A model generated the notes under the pieces. That model searched no databases. It saw nothing but the letters and a program-made list of their open reading frames with translations, and was not told where the DNA came from. From Otatea glauca (taxonomy: Eukaryota; Streptophyta; Magnoliopsida; Poales; Poaceae), in assembly GCA_036346275.1 (NCBI GenBank), contig CM070723.1, forward strand, positions 3,534,001 through 3,598,000: a DNA stretch of 64,000 bases, given 5' to 3'. Shown here in pieces: positions 34,708 to 47,692 of the stretch; the first letter of the stretch is position 1; each line of letters begins with the position of its first letter. Made by a program: the position numbers and the translations under genes.

Positions 34708-35648
34708 TGTTAGAATTACATGGGCTAGGCCCAAATAATTCAGAAATAATTGCTGGAAAATCCCAAAGGCCCATTAGGTGGAAGAGAGGTGAAAATGCAA
34801 TGGTCCCATATTGCTAGTAGAGGTGGATGAAGACCACCTTATAAGGGAAGCTTCCTCCACCATACTTAAGCATGAGAAGGAGAAAAGAGAAAATACACAC
34901 GCGTGCTCTCTCGCCTTTCCTCGCCACGCCACGCCACACCAGGCCAGGCGGCGCGCGTACGCGACATGCGCGTGAATGGTGCAGCGAAATATAATCTGAA
35001 GGCTTGTACAGGCGCAGTTCTCTTTTGCAGTTTTTGCAGCGTGGGACTAAGTGGTCAACGAGTTTACGTTGTGCGGAATTAACTGCATGCAAAATCTGTA
35101 ACCGACTCAAATCGTGGAACGGATTTAATACGGTATCCCTAACCGACTCGTAACGTGCTCTACGATCCTCTCTCTGTTATATATACGCGTAACGTAGATC
35201 GATCAATACCTCTTGAACCTTTTGCCTTCCCGAAATCTGCTGCGCTTAGTCTTCCCCATCCCTTCACCGGCGCAGCACCATTGTTGGGAGAAGCAGGTCT
35301 CGGAACGTCCGCCCTTGAGATCCTGCACCGGGAGAGGGCGAATCATGTTTTTGGGAAGCGTCTTCACGCGACTACTCGCTGGTTTCTTCACCGACGGTCA
35401 GCTTCGCCTACATCGCCTTCTGATCTTCATCACCATCTGCTGCCGGGTTTGGCCACGTCTTCATGTCATCTCGGTAATGCAGACGAACCTCATCTGTGTT
35501 CTGTTTATCTAATAATATGGATGAGATAGGCATTGCAATTGGCATGTTGCTTCTGTCTAGTTTATTTGTTTCATCTATTCTAGCTTCAATTATTGTCATA
35601 TCTTATTTTCGGAATAGATTCATCATTAATATGCCTAATTATGCAACA
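34708..35648 (+). repeat. 3' LTR of the plus-strand Copia element
   Basis: 941 bases with one copy of the segment duplicated in the 5' LTR and one TATA box (near 35177). Ends CAACA before the GTCCC duplication. Confidence 0.93.
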
Positions 35649-36376
35649 GTCCCCGCGTGAGATCGACTCCATAGAAGCTGTCTCCAATCTAGCACTTCAC
35701 ATGACTTGCGTTCAGCACATGTGATGGTACATTATATACTGACCGTGTAAATATAGATTGCATACAAATGTTTCAGTCACATGACTGGACCTGGGCCGTG
35801 GGCCTAGAACGATACATTATATACTGACCATAGAAATACAGATTTCATACAAATGTTTCAGTCTCACAACTAGACTTGGACATTGGACCGTGCCAGACTG
35901 TCACAGTACGGGCCCGATGGGACGTGAGTCTAAACCATATGACTGTAGAAGAGGTTTTGAAGAGAGATAATATTTGATGATAGGCTGGACCGCTGAAGTG
36001 AGGTAGTTGTTGATGGGCTACGTTCTAGATAGGATGTTTTTTTATGAAAGGGTTGCTCTTATATTGGATCGGGTGACCTATCGTGCCGAGTTCTCAAGCC
36101 CGGTATGGCCCATCATTTGTGTTGTGCTAATCCAACCCGAAGATGATCGTGCTATGTCGTGACATGCTTTAGGTAGTATTAGGTCAGCCATACAGGGCCA
36201 GCCTAAAAAGGTATGGTCCATTTGCCCAAATCTACGTACAACAACCCATATATAACCAGATGACGTAGTGATTGAGTACTAGTGCTACCAACTGTTGTTC
36301 CAAAGGGGGGCAATAGATACAACATGCTTTACGAAATTGCGCAGAGGCGATCAGTACAAGAGAGGCTCAAGGTTAC
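35649..36376. other. Intergenic between two Copia elements
   Basis: No gene. It contains a diverged 85-bp tandem pair (ACATTATATACTGACC at 35729 and 35814). Confidence 0.6.
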
Positions 36377-36714
36377 TGTTGCAAAAATAAGGATGAATCT
36401 AGAGACAAAAGATATAATTTTTGCGTGAAAAACCTTTAGGAAAAAACCACGAATGCAGAATCCACTATGTGAGGAAAAATGACAAGCACGGGATGACGTG
36501 GCATCTAAAACATGCGACTACAGAGGTACATATATAGGGGAAGCAAGAAGAGTCTAAATCAGATAAGACAACTGAGTTGTAGTCGATTGCATGGGGCCAC
36601 CGCAATGTCTTGCACTGGCCGACGCTCCCCTAGCGTGGGCCGGTGCTATGTCTAGAGCGACTCAACACTCGTGTTCAGCATGGGCACGACATGAATTTGC
36701 ATCAAATTGCAACA
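36377..36714 (-). repeat. 3' LTR of the minus-strand Copia element
   Basis: 338 bases, TGTTGCAAAAATAAGG to ATTGCAACA on the plus strand. Confidence 0.88.
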
Positions 36715-39328
36715 ATCTTCATCCTGAGCTGAATAGTCTCCTCCAATCAAATCAGTGTGAATACCTTATGAGCCGAAAGTCCAAAAGAACTAGTGATTGT
36801 ATACTGATAAAGTCTAAGCAGAGCTCAAACTTAGCTACAGGAACTGACTTTATCAATATATCAACTAGATTATCATGAATATTTATCTTACTGATTTTAA
36901 TGTCACCTTAAGAAATGACACATTGAATGTGCTTCCTGATCCTCTGTAAGGAAAATAGCACTCTAACTGTCGTATAATATTATAGTCTAAGACATACTTC
37001 CACAAAGCCCAGTAAACAAACCTCTCGATCAAACGACTTCTTTTAAAGCTTTAGAAATAGCTATATACTTAGTTTCTGTAGTGGACAAGGCAATGGTAGC
37101 TTGTAGACTTGCCTTCTAGCTAACGGCACATCCTGCCACAATGAATATATATAACCAGTAAGAGATCTTCTCTTATCCAAACCTCTAGTAAAATCTGAAT
37201 CCACATAACCAACGAGCCCATCTCTAATTTCTCAAACTGTAGACAAGCATTAGAAGTGCCCCACAAATATATGAAAAATCCATTGGACTATTTTCCAACG
37301 CTCTTTTTTAGATTAGTCATGTATCTACTGACAACACTCAATGAATGAGATTAGTCGGGACCAGACTATACCACGGCATACATAAGTGAACCAACATCAC
37401 TAGCATATGAAAATCTAGACATGTACTTAACTTTATCATTTGACTATGGACAACATACTAAAGAAAGTCTGAAATGTGCAACTAAGAGAGTACTTATTGG
37501 TTTAGCCTTATACATGTTGAAATATCGAAGGATTTTATCAATATGCCATTTCTGACTTACGATTTTTCAAACTATCTACTGTTTGTCTTTTGCGGCAATC
37601 AACATATAGAAGTAAGCAAATAGCTGAATCATTATCAGTCTTTAAATAAATACAGCTATAATACTCAGATTTTTTGAAATTTTGAGAGATCGTAAAGGAG
37701 TCAAATCTCTTGTACTATTGTCTAGATGATTGCTTCAGACTATAAAGAGATTTTTTTGAACTTCCAAGCAAAATTCTCTTTTCCCGAAATGATAAAACCT
37801 TACGACTGCTCCACATAAAATTCTTCTTTGAACTCCCCATGTAAGAATGTGGTTTTCACATCCAATTGCTCAAGTTATAATCATACACAGCCACAATGCT
37901 GACTAAAGTGCGAATAGAACTGTGATTCACAACCGAGGAAAAATATATGTAAAACCAATATATGGAATTTGTTTGTATCCTTTAGCAACTAACCTAGCTT
38001 TATACCATACCTCTTCAGTTGGTGAAACATCTTCCTTCTTTAACATCCATTTGCAGTGAATAGGTTCCTTATCAATTGGGAACTTGACCAGCTCCCAAGT
38101 AATAATTTTTCTCAAGAGATTCCATCTTTTCAAATCACTAAAAGAGACAGGCTCTGAAAAAGTTAAAGGTTATGTAGCACCTTCAATTTTATTTGCCACA
38201 TTCAAACAATAAGTCATAACATTGACTTCCTTAATCAATCTGTTAGGAGGCTGGATCTCCTCCTTATCTTTATCAACTTCAATGGGATGTTGTGTTGGTA
38301 GTGCAACAATAGGAACTTCCTATATGTTTTCCGTTTTAGCTTCTAGTATAGCTCTTGAATCACTAATACACTCCACCAACATGATTGACTTGTGTTGCTT
38401 CTCAACGGAAACATCAATAGATGGTTTATCATGCCACATAGCAGCTTCATCAAAAGTAATACTTCTAGTAACAACCACCTTTCTAGTTTCTAGATTCCAC
38501 AATTTATAAAATTTCACACCAAGCTTATAAACAAGGAGAATGCACTTCACAGCCCCAGGCTCCAATTTACCATTATTGACATGGGCATAAGTAAAATAAC
38601 CAAATATTCTCAAATTTGAATTATTTGCTGTAGAATCAAACCATCTCCAGCGGAGTCTTTCTTATCAATTGCCACGCAGGGTGACCCATTGATCAAATTA
38701 CATGTAGCGAAGTAGCTTCTATCCAATAATTCTTAGATAATCCAGAGTTAGATATTATGCAACGTACCTTCTCCATGATGGTTTCGTTTATATGTTCGGC
38801 CACATCATTTTGTTGAGGAGTACCAGGGACGATGTAATGTCTCACAATACCCTCTAATCTGCAGAAAACTTCAAATTCTCCAAATTCTCTAGAACAGAGC
38901 TCCAAACCATTGTCGGTATGCATCTTCTTGACATGTCTGGTAGTTTTTTTAATCATAATCATAATCTTCCATCACTTGAATATCTTGAACATACTTGATT
39001 TGTTCTTTATAAAATATGGCTAAACTCTTCTCGAGTAATAATCAATAATGGTCAACATGTTGTTAGCGTCTCCAATGGATCGAATGTAGGACTCTCATAA
39101 ATCATATTAACATAATAAAATATGCCTTTTGTAGAGTGAGTTCCAGGGTTCACCCTCTTTCAAAAAGCATTAACTTGTGGATTTTTTGAACATCAAGAAA
39201 TTCTCATTCAAAAAGCATTAACTTGTGGATTTTTTGAACATCAAGAAATTCTCATTTGCATAACTCCATCAAACCAACTTCACTCATATGCCTCAAATGT
39301 ACATGCCAAAGATTAGTCGCATCAGAAT
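36715..39328 (-). pseudogene. Copia pol remnants: integrase, reverse transcriptase, RNase H
   Basis: Reading the minus strand: integrase core at 38693-38962 (MHTDNGLELCS, then PGTPQQNDVAEHINETIMEK), integrase C-terminal part at 38320-38613, reverse transcriptase start at 37927-38133 (TWELVKFPID, YKARLVAKGYKQI), a damaged catalytic box near 37600-37620 where YVDD reads YFY and is followed by MLIAAKDKQ, and RNase H pieces near 36950-37130 (VYWALWKYV). Many stops and indels. It belongs to a different Copia lineage from the element at 28348. Confidence 0.88.
39162..39257. repeat. 48-bp tandem duplication in the pol remnant
   Basis: AAAAAGCATTAACTTGTGG starts at 39162 and again at 39210 with the following bases identical. 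Confidence 0.88.
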
Positions 39329-39627
39329 AAAGGGGTGGGCATTTGGTTAATTCGATTTTTTTGGTTCGGTTTGTTTGGTTTAAAAATATTTTGGTTTTTG
39401 GGAACTATAAACCGAACCGAGCTGAATTTTTTTGAAAACTGAACCGAATTAATTGAACTAATACGGTTCGATTAATTCATTTTTTCGATTAACCGCATTC
39501 AACCAAACCACACAAACATCTCATCCCCCTCTGCTGCAGTCCGGCTCTCACTCTGCTTACCTCCACCGCCGCCTTCTCACCGGCATCCTCCTCCTTTGAG
39601 TCCTCTCCGTTGCCATCCTTTCCTCAG

Positions 39628-42015
39628 TGTAACATTCCAAAATTAGAGTTTTAGAATGTTTAAATTTGAAAATGAACCATTTGCATTTTTCTTGAATTAA
39701 TTTCAGCTTAAATTGAATTCTATATTTATAAAAGGATTTAATTTGGCTAATCTATTCATCAAACAAAAGATTTTCAGTTTAGTTGGGTTCATTATGCCTC
39801 AAGGATTTTTTCTGAATTTATTTGATATTTATTCGAATTTATTTGCTTTTAATTGGATTTCTGGAAAATTATTAATTCGGAAAATGTTTTTATTTCGAAA
39901 ATCCTCCTGGGCCGAATCTCGCCAGCCCGCTCCTATTTCTCCTCGGCCTGCGTCGCTCGGCCGCCGTCGTCCATACTGTCGGCCAGATCTTAGGCCAAGC
40001 TCCGCTCGGCCGCCTCGCGCTGCGCGCCGACGCGCTGGGCCCCACCTGTCAGCGACCGACCCATCGTCCCCGAGCCATCGTGTGGCTGCCACGTCAGCGT
40101 GGTCCGCCACGTCGACACATCTCCTCCTCTGTGGACGCAGTTCACCGTGGACCGAGTCTCTGACTCGTGGGTCCCGCTTGTCAAAAATCCTTTTTCTTTT
40201 TTTTCTTTTCCAAAAAATCCAAAAATTCCAGCCAATCACGTGTTGCCACGTGTCAGCCTCTCTGAGTTTCTGATCTGGGAATCTTACAGGAGCCTGTTCT
40301 CCTCCGTTCGAGCTCCGATTCCAGTGATTCAAATTTCTAAATTCATCTAAATTCAAGATCTATCTTCCATTACCATTATTTTCAATTTTTGAATTTTATT
40401 TGAATTTATTTTATTTATTTGCTCTCGTTTCGCGTGTAGACGACGCAATCGAAGATCAGTCGAATCAACAATCAAAGGTAGAACTAGCAGGACAATCGAA
40501 GGCAAGTCTTCCTTGAACATATTGATCCCAAATTTTACAAAATGCCTATATTGTTTTAAATTATGCATGCTTACTTTTATGCAATGTACCTTAAATACAG
40601 TTTTAGAGTATAGCTAAATACCAGAATTTGTTATACCCTCATTGGTATTGATCATGTCAAACCTTTGTCACCCTAGTTAATATTAGCTATTTTATTTGGT
40701 GATAACCAATAGGTTAGCATGGAACGGTAGAATTGATTAGTCCAGCTTAAGCGTTTCGGTATTGTGCCATTGTGGGAATCATTTCAAATGTTGTTTAAAC
40801 TTATTTGTGAAATTACGGCAATTGGTGTTGCTGCTGTGATTTAAGTAAAATAAAGTGGAAATGGTTTAGACCGGGGCGGATGGATGTTTGGCGGGTGCAG
40901 AAAGCACGAGACCTTGGTATGTGAATGTTCCGCTCTAGTCAATTAACGACCGAAGCGTGTGTTACCATGGACCGAGCACTACCGTACAACCACCAGTCTA
41001 TATGGGTACGACCTGACTAAATAATTTGTGCGTCTCATTATTAGCTTCGCCAGTTGGTGAGTGTCAGATGTTGGCAGGCGCAAGAGGAGGCTTCTGTACT
41101 GGGCAGCTAGAACCCTAACAGCGGTGAAACCTTAGCGGGCGATGTTAATAGTGGGGTTGTACATTGTAAAGGCCTTATCATGATATCTCTGCCGACACAC
41201 CAAAGGAAGTGTGTTAATTGCATGGCAACAAGAGTCGATCATGTCTTGTGGGTAAAGTGTACACACTCTGCAGAGTTAAAACTACTTAAGTAGCCGTACC
41301 CACGGTCAAGAGCAGGCGAGGTATGCTTGCACATTGTAGATTTTATGGTTTTGTTTTAAAGGAAAATGGTGGTTTGGGAATCCGTGAGCAGATGGAACTC
41401 TCGGGTTTTGGTTTGGAGGATGGAGCCAGTCAGGTAGATGGAACCTGTTTAGTTGACATATCAAATTCAATTACTATGCTATTACCTTTTTGTCAAATAA
41501 TGCTTGTGAAATTACTATTGGTATTTACAGTTAAACTTTGCGTTATGCTAAAAGAGCCATATTATGCCTTCAATTGTTTAGCCTTGCATATAGTTAACAT
41601 GCATTATGTTTCCAAGACTTGCGGAGTACATTTTGTGCTCACCCTTGCAACATCCCCAACCTTCCACAGAAGAGTTCGCAGAAGCTGAAGGTGACTACGA
41701 TTTCTACGCTTGTGGTTACAACGAAGGCGATCCGGAATGCTAGGACGCAAACCCCAGTCGATTGCCTGTTGGGCAAATGGATGGGCTTACTTTGCTTTTG
41801 TTATTTCGTTTCCGTTGTTTCTTATTGAACTCAAGCTATGATGCTGCTTATTTGTAATAATTGGCCATAAGGCTAATACTCTTTTGCTTAATTTATATTA
41901 TGTGCTTCGTGGTATGGATGTGTTGTCATCACTGTTTACACTGTGTGTGCTAGCTTTTTCTGGACTAGCACAGGTTATACACAGAGGGTTCGGATTCGGA
42001 AATCCGGTCCTGACA
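39628..42015 (+). mobile_element. Solo LTR, family C (Gypsy-like), 2388 bp
   Basis: TGTAACATTCCAAAA to CCGGTCCTGACA with a perfect 5-bp duplication CTCAG (39623-39627, 42016-42020). The TGTAAC start and CCTGACA end are typical of chromovirus-type Gypsy LTRs in grasses. It is nested in the hAT-like element, which is nested in Copia. Confidence 0.93.
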
Positions 42016-42535
42016 CTCAGTGGTGGACTCCGGACCCGAGGAAGGTTACAAGGAAGAAATTTGTGAGGAAGGTTACTCGGTCGTCCACGGCCACCTTCTC
42101 GGACTGGGCAAGGAGGAACTCGAGCACGGTAGGGTCTTGCACCACCTCCTCGGGGAGCACGGTAAGCATCTCCAGCATGGCAGGGTTGGGCATGTACCGT
42201 ATCCTCGCGAAGAGCCCATCCACACCTCCATCGACGCGAAGCATGAGTGTTGCGAGCGTGAGGCAGATCTTCCAATGGAGGAGGAGCGGCACACCGGGTG
42301 GGGGAGCGGCGCGCCAGAGGACTAGATCTTCCAGCCGAGCATCTGGGCATCAAAGAAGAGGAGGTCTGCGACGGGCCCGGGCCCGGGCCCGGGGACACGA
42401 GCATCTGGGCGGCGAAGAAGAGGTGGCCGGGACGGACGACGGTGTTAATGAGGCTCATGAGCGGGCCACAGATCCAGATCCAAAGCGGTGACGCGTCGGC
42501 AGCGGATGACATGGGCCGGGGAGGCGCGACTTGGG
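42016..42535 (-). pseudogene. Captured transportin/importin-13-like (MOS14-type) fragment
   Basis: On the minus strand three conserved stretches occur in order but in different frames: RPGHLFFAAQMLVS, then CLTLATLMLRVDGGVDGLFA, then AMLEMLTVLPEEVVQD joined directly to VLEFLLAQSEKV. This resembles the N-terminal HEAT region of plant importin-beta-type transportin (MOS14), which carries SR proteins into the nucleus. Sequence normally lying between VVQD and VLEFLL appears to be deleted. The fragment sits wholly inside the hAT-like element, and the opposite strand also has open frames. Confidence 0.55.
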
Positions 42536-42947
42536 CGAGTGCTTGAGGAGGCTGGTGCGGATGGTGAGAGGGGACGCAGGAGGGAGGCGACAGAGTGAGT
42601 GGGAGAAGGGCGGGGAGGGAGGCTGAGAGCCTGAGAGATGGAGGCGCCGGTGTGGGGAGAACCAGAGATGTGTGGGGAGAGTGGAGCGCGGCGTGGGTGT
42701 GGGGAGAAGAGGCAGAACCGGAGAAGTCGAGAAGGCTCAGGGGTTGGGGATTCGGGATTCATAGGGCTGGTAGAGCTTAATTTCGGTTTATATAGTTAAA
42801 TCGGTTTCTTGAATTCAAAAATCGAACTGAAAACCAAAAACTGAATACTATCGAAATAAAAACCGAACCGAAAATCGAAATATTCAGTTAAATCAGTTCA
42901 GTTTGGTTTTTCGGTTTCGGTAAAAAAATACCCACCCCTATCAGAAT

Positions 42948-43842
42948 CAGATAATTTATTTGAGATAATAGGAGTATTTCCTGAAATTGTAGTCCCCAAT
43001 AGATGACATAGGTTGGCAGCCTTCATATTATCCTTCATCACAACAAGAAAACCTTTAGAGACCTTCATAAATCCACCTCCACCCAAATACTTTTACTATT
43101 CAACATGAAGAGTACTCAACGAGATGAGATTTATATTTAAATTTGGAATGTGTCAAATATCTGACAAAGTTCTAATAGTGCCATCAAATATCTTGATTTG
43201 GATATAACCAATACATGTAATCTTGCATGGTGAATTATCACCCATCAACACATATCCACTTAGCGTAGCTTCATTGTCAACAAACTACTCACGATTTGGG
43301 CTCATGTGGAATGTACAGGATGAACCAAGAATCAACTCCTCACCGGTTTTGGAATCATCGACAAAGGCAATCATAACATCTCAATCAGAAGCTTAGTTAG
43401 TAACAACGATGCTTCATCCCCTTGTTAATCCTTGTAATTATTATTTCTTCTCTCCTTGTTCTACAATATCTAGCACTCGGATATGTCATGATCATTCTTC
43501 TTGTAATACCTGCATGAGTTCCTATTCATAGACTTAGATCTGTCGCTATATTTGCTTGAGCTTCTGCCTCTAGAATTGTTGTTTCAACCCTTCTCGTGTT
43601 GTCTGCTGCGAAGAGACAAACCTTCTTCATGTGTACTTGAACTTTTATTCGAAACCATGAGTTTCATCTTGTCCTTAGCATACAATGCTTCAATAATTTC
43701 AATTGGAGTAAAAACATCTTGGCTATATAGAATAGTATATCTGAACATAGAGTACGAACTAAGCAGCGAATGTAGCAGAATAAGACCCGGATCTTAATTT
43801 TACCTCCATGGACTTAAGGCCGCAACAAAATCTTTGAACACT
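42948..43842 (-). pseudogene. Copia gag C-terminal part and zinc knuckle
   Basis: The minus strand reads ALYAKDKMKLMVSNKSSST, then NNSRGRSSSKYSDRSK and a zinc knuckle near 43470-43515 (CRYYKKNDHDISEC), whose second cysteine is tyrosine. The region nearer 42948 holds degraded protease and pre-integrase sequence. Stops are frequent. Confidence 0.8.
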
Positions 43843-46800
43843 TGTAAGTTCAAGCTCCATTAGTTGTGGTGATTGGTTTAATATTAATGTTTAATCATTG
43901 TTTAATGACAAATCTAATCATTATGAGACTAACATGTTTAATTGAGCCTTATTCTTATTAGTCTCATATTTGGATGGAAAATGGAAAACCTAAGGTATGC
44001 ACTTGTATTCACTCTATTGACTTAATGCATACTTAGAATTCAAGTTAAAGTATGAACTCTTCTGTTGCTTTAGTCCAAATATGTGCATTATATTCCTAAT
44101 TCATATATTATATGAATGCACACATCTAGAGGGAGTTTATAATTTAACTTGTTGTTTCAAAAGTATTGATCCATGTCTTATTGCTAAATAACATATAAAG
44201 GATCAAGACTTTGAAACAATCATTTGAGTATATGAAACTTGTGTAGTTATATATATACTCATATTTATTTAAACTGAGTTCGATTGTCTTTCAATCAATA
44301 AAAGGACATTCCATCATGTGTTGATGGTGTTCCTTGTTGATTAAAGACAAGCGAAAAGTTCTTGAGTATAATGAAGCATTAGTTGCATCAAAGTACTCAA
44401 GACAATAATTAATCATTCAACTTAATTGGGGTTGTGCTCAATCGATCTTAGAGGCATCCATTATGTGTTAATGGAGTGTGGTGATGATGAGACAACCGTG
44501 TTTGTTGGACTAACATCTTCCATGAGTTGTGAAGTGGGTTGAGTCCAAGAAAATAAAGAATCGGGAAGAAGAAGAAGTCATCATATGTTGATGAGCTTCA
44601 AGAGGTGATCCCGAAGTAAAGAGAAGAGCTAGAAGGTTCATCATGTGTTGATGACCAAGAAGAAGAAGATGTGATCCTGGAAAGAAGATGATTGGAAATC
44701 ATAAAAGCTCCAAGTGGATCGCTAGAGGCAAAGGTATAACTAGCTAGGGCTAAGGATGTGTTCCTAGTCTTTTACCGGTCTCGGTGTTTGGTTGGGAGAC
44801 CGGGTTGCTAGTTAGGTTGTCGTACTATTAAGAGGGGTTGAGTCTTTTAGCTTGAGCTTCATCATGTGTTGATGAACTCGGTCCGGTTCATTCTAGCTCA
44901 CTCTCTTGGTTTGGTTTTTGCATTGAGCTAACCATTTGGCATGTGTTGCAAATGGGTGAAGCTCGTGCGTTGGATTTTGCATGAGCTAAGTATTTGCATG
45001 TGTTGCAAATAAGGGTGCTCATGCTTGCATCTTAATTGAATCTTATTTGGTTTGGTTTGGTTTTTGCATGAAGCTATGGATTTGCATGTGTTGCAAAATG
45101 GGAAATAGCTTATGCAATATTGTTTATGTGGTCATTGCTTGGAGCTAAGTTTTGCATGTATTGCAAAAGGAGAGAGCTCAAGCAATTTGGTTTAAAGTGG
45201 TTGCATAGAGCTAGAGATTTACATGTGTTGCAAATAGAGAGCTCATGCACTTGAATTTGTTGTGGTTGTTTGCATGGTGCTAGATATTTGCATGTGTTGC
45301 AAATAGAGAGCTCATGCTTTGATGTTTTAGTTTGTGATTGGGTCATGTGTTGATCATCACAAGGCTAAGCTTGGTTTAGTTGCAAAATGTGTTTTTGCAA
45401 AGTGTTGACTTGTTATTTGCAAATGTGTTTTGCAAATAAGCTGGATTATGAGGTTCGATCCTAGAGCATGTGCTGGCATTTGCAAATGTGTTTTGCAAAG
45501 TGTCTTGATCATGTTTTGATCATCACATGGCTAAGAGGATTGATCTCATAAGTTCTTGGTTTATTGGCAAATATGTTTTGCAAATAAGTTGTGCTTAATG
45601 AGATTCTTTGGAGTATGTGATTAACATGTGCAAATGTATTTTGCATAGTGTTGTGATCATGTGTTGATCCTCACATAGCTCAAAGAATAAATCTTTAATG
45701 GTTTGGAGAAAAGTTTTTGTGCAAAACAGTGTTTTCTCCCTAAGGCCGGTCGTACCGCCCTTGTAAGGCCGGTAGCACCGGGAGGCCGGTGCTACCGTCT
45801 CTCTCGTCGGTGTGAAATTTCCAAAGAGGGATGTTTTTGGGCGGATTGGCGGTCTGGTTCTACCGCCCATGATAGGCCGGTAGCACCGGAGGTCCGGTGC
45901 TACCGCTCCTCTGGCCGGTGTGAAAAATCCAGAGGGGGTGCTTTTGTGATCGGCTTGGGTCCGGTGCCACCGGGGTGAAGGCCGGTGCTACCGCCCGAGC
46001 GGTAGCACCGCTCCCAGTTGGCCGATGCAACCGAAAATCCTGTAATGGCTAGTTTTGTAGCCGTTGGCGAGGAGGCCGGTGCTACCAGTCCCAGTTGGGC
46101 GGTAGCACCGGGTTTGCTGGGCACTTTGCCCAATTCGCCCCTAACGGCTAGTTTTGGCTTGGAGGCTATAAAAGGAGGCCTTGGGGAGCAAGGGCAATAG
46201 GTTGGCTGTGTGCTAGAGTATTTGGGTGTTTGTAGGAGTTGTGTGCATGTGTTGCCCTCTTCTATTTGCTTCTTGAGCTAGTGTGAGCCTCTAATTGCAT
46301 GTGTTGCAATTAGGAGAGGATTGAGAGCCTCTTGTGCATGTGTTGAACTTGAGGAGGATCCTAGTGCATGTGTTGCACGTAGGAGGTCACCGGAGTGCAC
46401 ATGTGTTGCACTAGGTGAAGTTCAAGCGGTGGGGCTTGACTTGTTACTCTTAGAGGTTGCCGCCTTCTAGACGGCGTAGAGCGTCGTGTGCGGTGAGCTT
46501 CTCAACGGAGGTTGTGAGAAGTCCCGGCGAAGTTTGTGAAGGTTGGAGCTCGCCTACCCGGGAGGGAAAAGGAGCTACCACTAGTGGATTCGAGGTGGGT
46601 GCTCAATTCGTGGAGCAGGTCCAATTCGTTTAGGCTAACCTCAACGTGGACTAGGGGAGACCGGCAAGTCTCTGAACACCACGGTAAAAAGTATCGTGTC
46701 TCTTGTGCTTGCATTGAATTCGTTGTTTATATTCAAGCAATTTATATTCATAGAATTAAATTGATTGATTGCTTGTTTTTTAGGATTGCAATATTTGTTA

Positions 46801-47006
46801 GAGACATAATTAGTTAGTGCACATAGTGAGCCTAGTTGATTTAGGCTTTAATTGTCAAAATCTTAGTTTATCGCTTTCGCATTTTTATTGATAAGGTTTT
46901 GGCATAAGGGTAATTAGGGGTGAATTGCTTTGTATAAATTAGTTAACGAGAATATTTTTAAAAGCCGCCTATTCACCCCCCTCTAGTCGGCATCCTCGAC
47001 CTTACA
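43843..47006 (+). mobile_element. Long solo LTR, family D, 3164 bp, nested in Copia gag
   Basis: TGTAAGTTCAAG to CGACCTTACA with a perfect 5-bp duplication ACACT (43838-43842, 47007-47011). TATA box at 46167-46174 (CTATAAAAGG). The U3 holds many CATGTGTTGATGA words, a TTTGCATGTGTTGCAAAT minisatellite (about 44930-45320) and a block of palindromic GGTGCTACCG / CGGTAGCACC words just before the TATA box. After it, GTGCATGTGTTGCA repeats lie in the leader (46240-46410). Gag is interrupted at its middle. Ends resemble family B. Confidence 0.93.
45745..46112. repeat. Palindromic word array in the family D U3
   Basis: Some twelve copies, some degenerate, of CCGGTGCTACCG and its complement CGGTAGCACCGG alternate in orientation over about 370 bases and end some 55 bases before the TATA box. 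Confidence 0.88.
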
Positions 47007-47011
47007 ACACT

Positions 47012-47692
47012 GTTAGGTGGTTCAACACCGATCCGTCCACCGCTATCTTATGTGAGTAAAGCTTCTGCTTCAGGTGCATATTGTTGGTTAGATCCTAGTC
47101 ATGCAAATCTGCTCTAGCTTCAACTATAACGCGGCGGCAATCTTGTCCTTGAAAACCTCATGCATGATATAATTTGATTGATGAAGATGAATCCGAGATA
47201 AAGTCTTACGATTTTTATGTTGCTTCTCATTATCGGACAATGTCACTACCATCTTGTCGGTCCCTAAAAGAGTGTCATCCAAATCAAGTTGTGATAGAAC
47301 AACTCACATCTTGACTTTTCATAGAGAAAACCTTGTGTGTCCATCTAGCTGTAGAATATTATAATTCAGAGTTGACCTTAATAGATAAAAACCCTGACTT
47401 GAACAACGATCAACAATGTTGTCGAAGAAACCAGTACTGGAGCAGACATCGGGGTTGTGGCACGGGTCGACACCATGGTAGCACAAGTCGACACAAGGTG
47501 GCGTGGTCGGCCCCGAGACGAGGTAGGGTTTCTGTGAGTCGGCAAATTGGATCCAAGAAGCGGATTGGTTCGGAATCGGCGTTGAGTTGAAGAAGAGACT
47601 AAGGAGTCGTCAAATCGATGAGTCCACAAAGCAGTGCTAAGTGGTGCGAAGGGTGTGCGGGTCAACGTCGAGTTAGCGCTGGACCGTGCTTT
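47012..47692 (-). pseudogene. Copia gag N-terminal part and leader
   Basis: The minus strand keeps TNNMHLKQKLYSHKI near 47080, the region that continues across the family D insertion into 43842 and below. The part near 47693 is leader with only random open frames. Confidence 0.65.

Larger units (their letters stand above)
28348..35648 (+). mobile_element. Copia LTR retrotransposon, decayed, with a nested solo LTR
   Basis: Bounded by a perfect 5-bp duplication GTCCC (28343-28347, 35649-35653). LTRs are 28348-29398 and 34708-35648, both TGTTAGAATTAC to CAACA. The inside carries gag, protease, integrase, reverse transcriptase and RNase H in Copia order. Several stops and two frameshifts make it inactive. 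A family A solo LTR interrupts the part between RNase H and the 3' LTR. Many differences between the two LTRs show an old insertion. Confidence 0.96.
39329..42939. mobile_element. hAT-like element carrying a host gene fragment
   Basis: Flanked by a perfect 8-bp duplication ATCAGAAT (39321-39328, 42940-42947). Ends are inverted: AGGGGTGGGCATTT at left and AAATACCCACCCCT at right, followed inward by GGTTCGGTTT-type words that are also inverted (39355-39500, 42780-42925). No transposase was seen. Without the nested LTR the element is about 1.2 kb and mostly GC-rich DNA from a host gene. Confidence 0.9.

Noticed and set aside
45000..45320. A CRISPR-like array from the spaced GCATGTGTTGCAAAT words
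   Set aside because: Repeats and spacers are irregular and lie inside an LTR of a plant genome; the second LTR copy has a similar block. It is a minisatellite.
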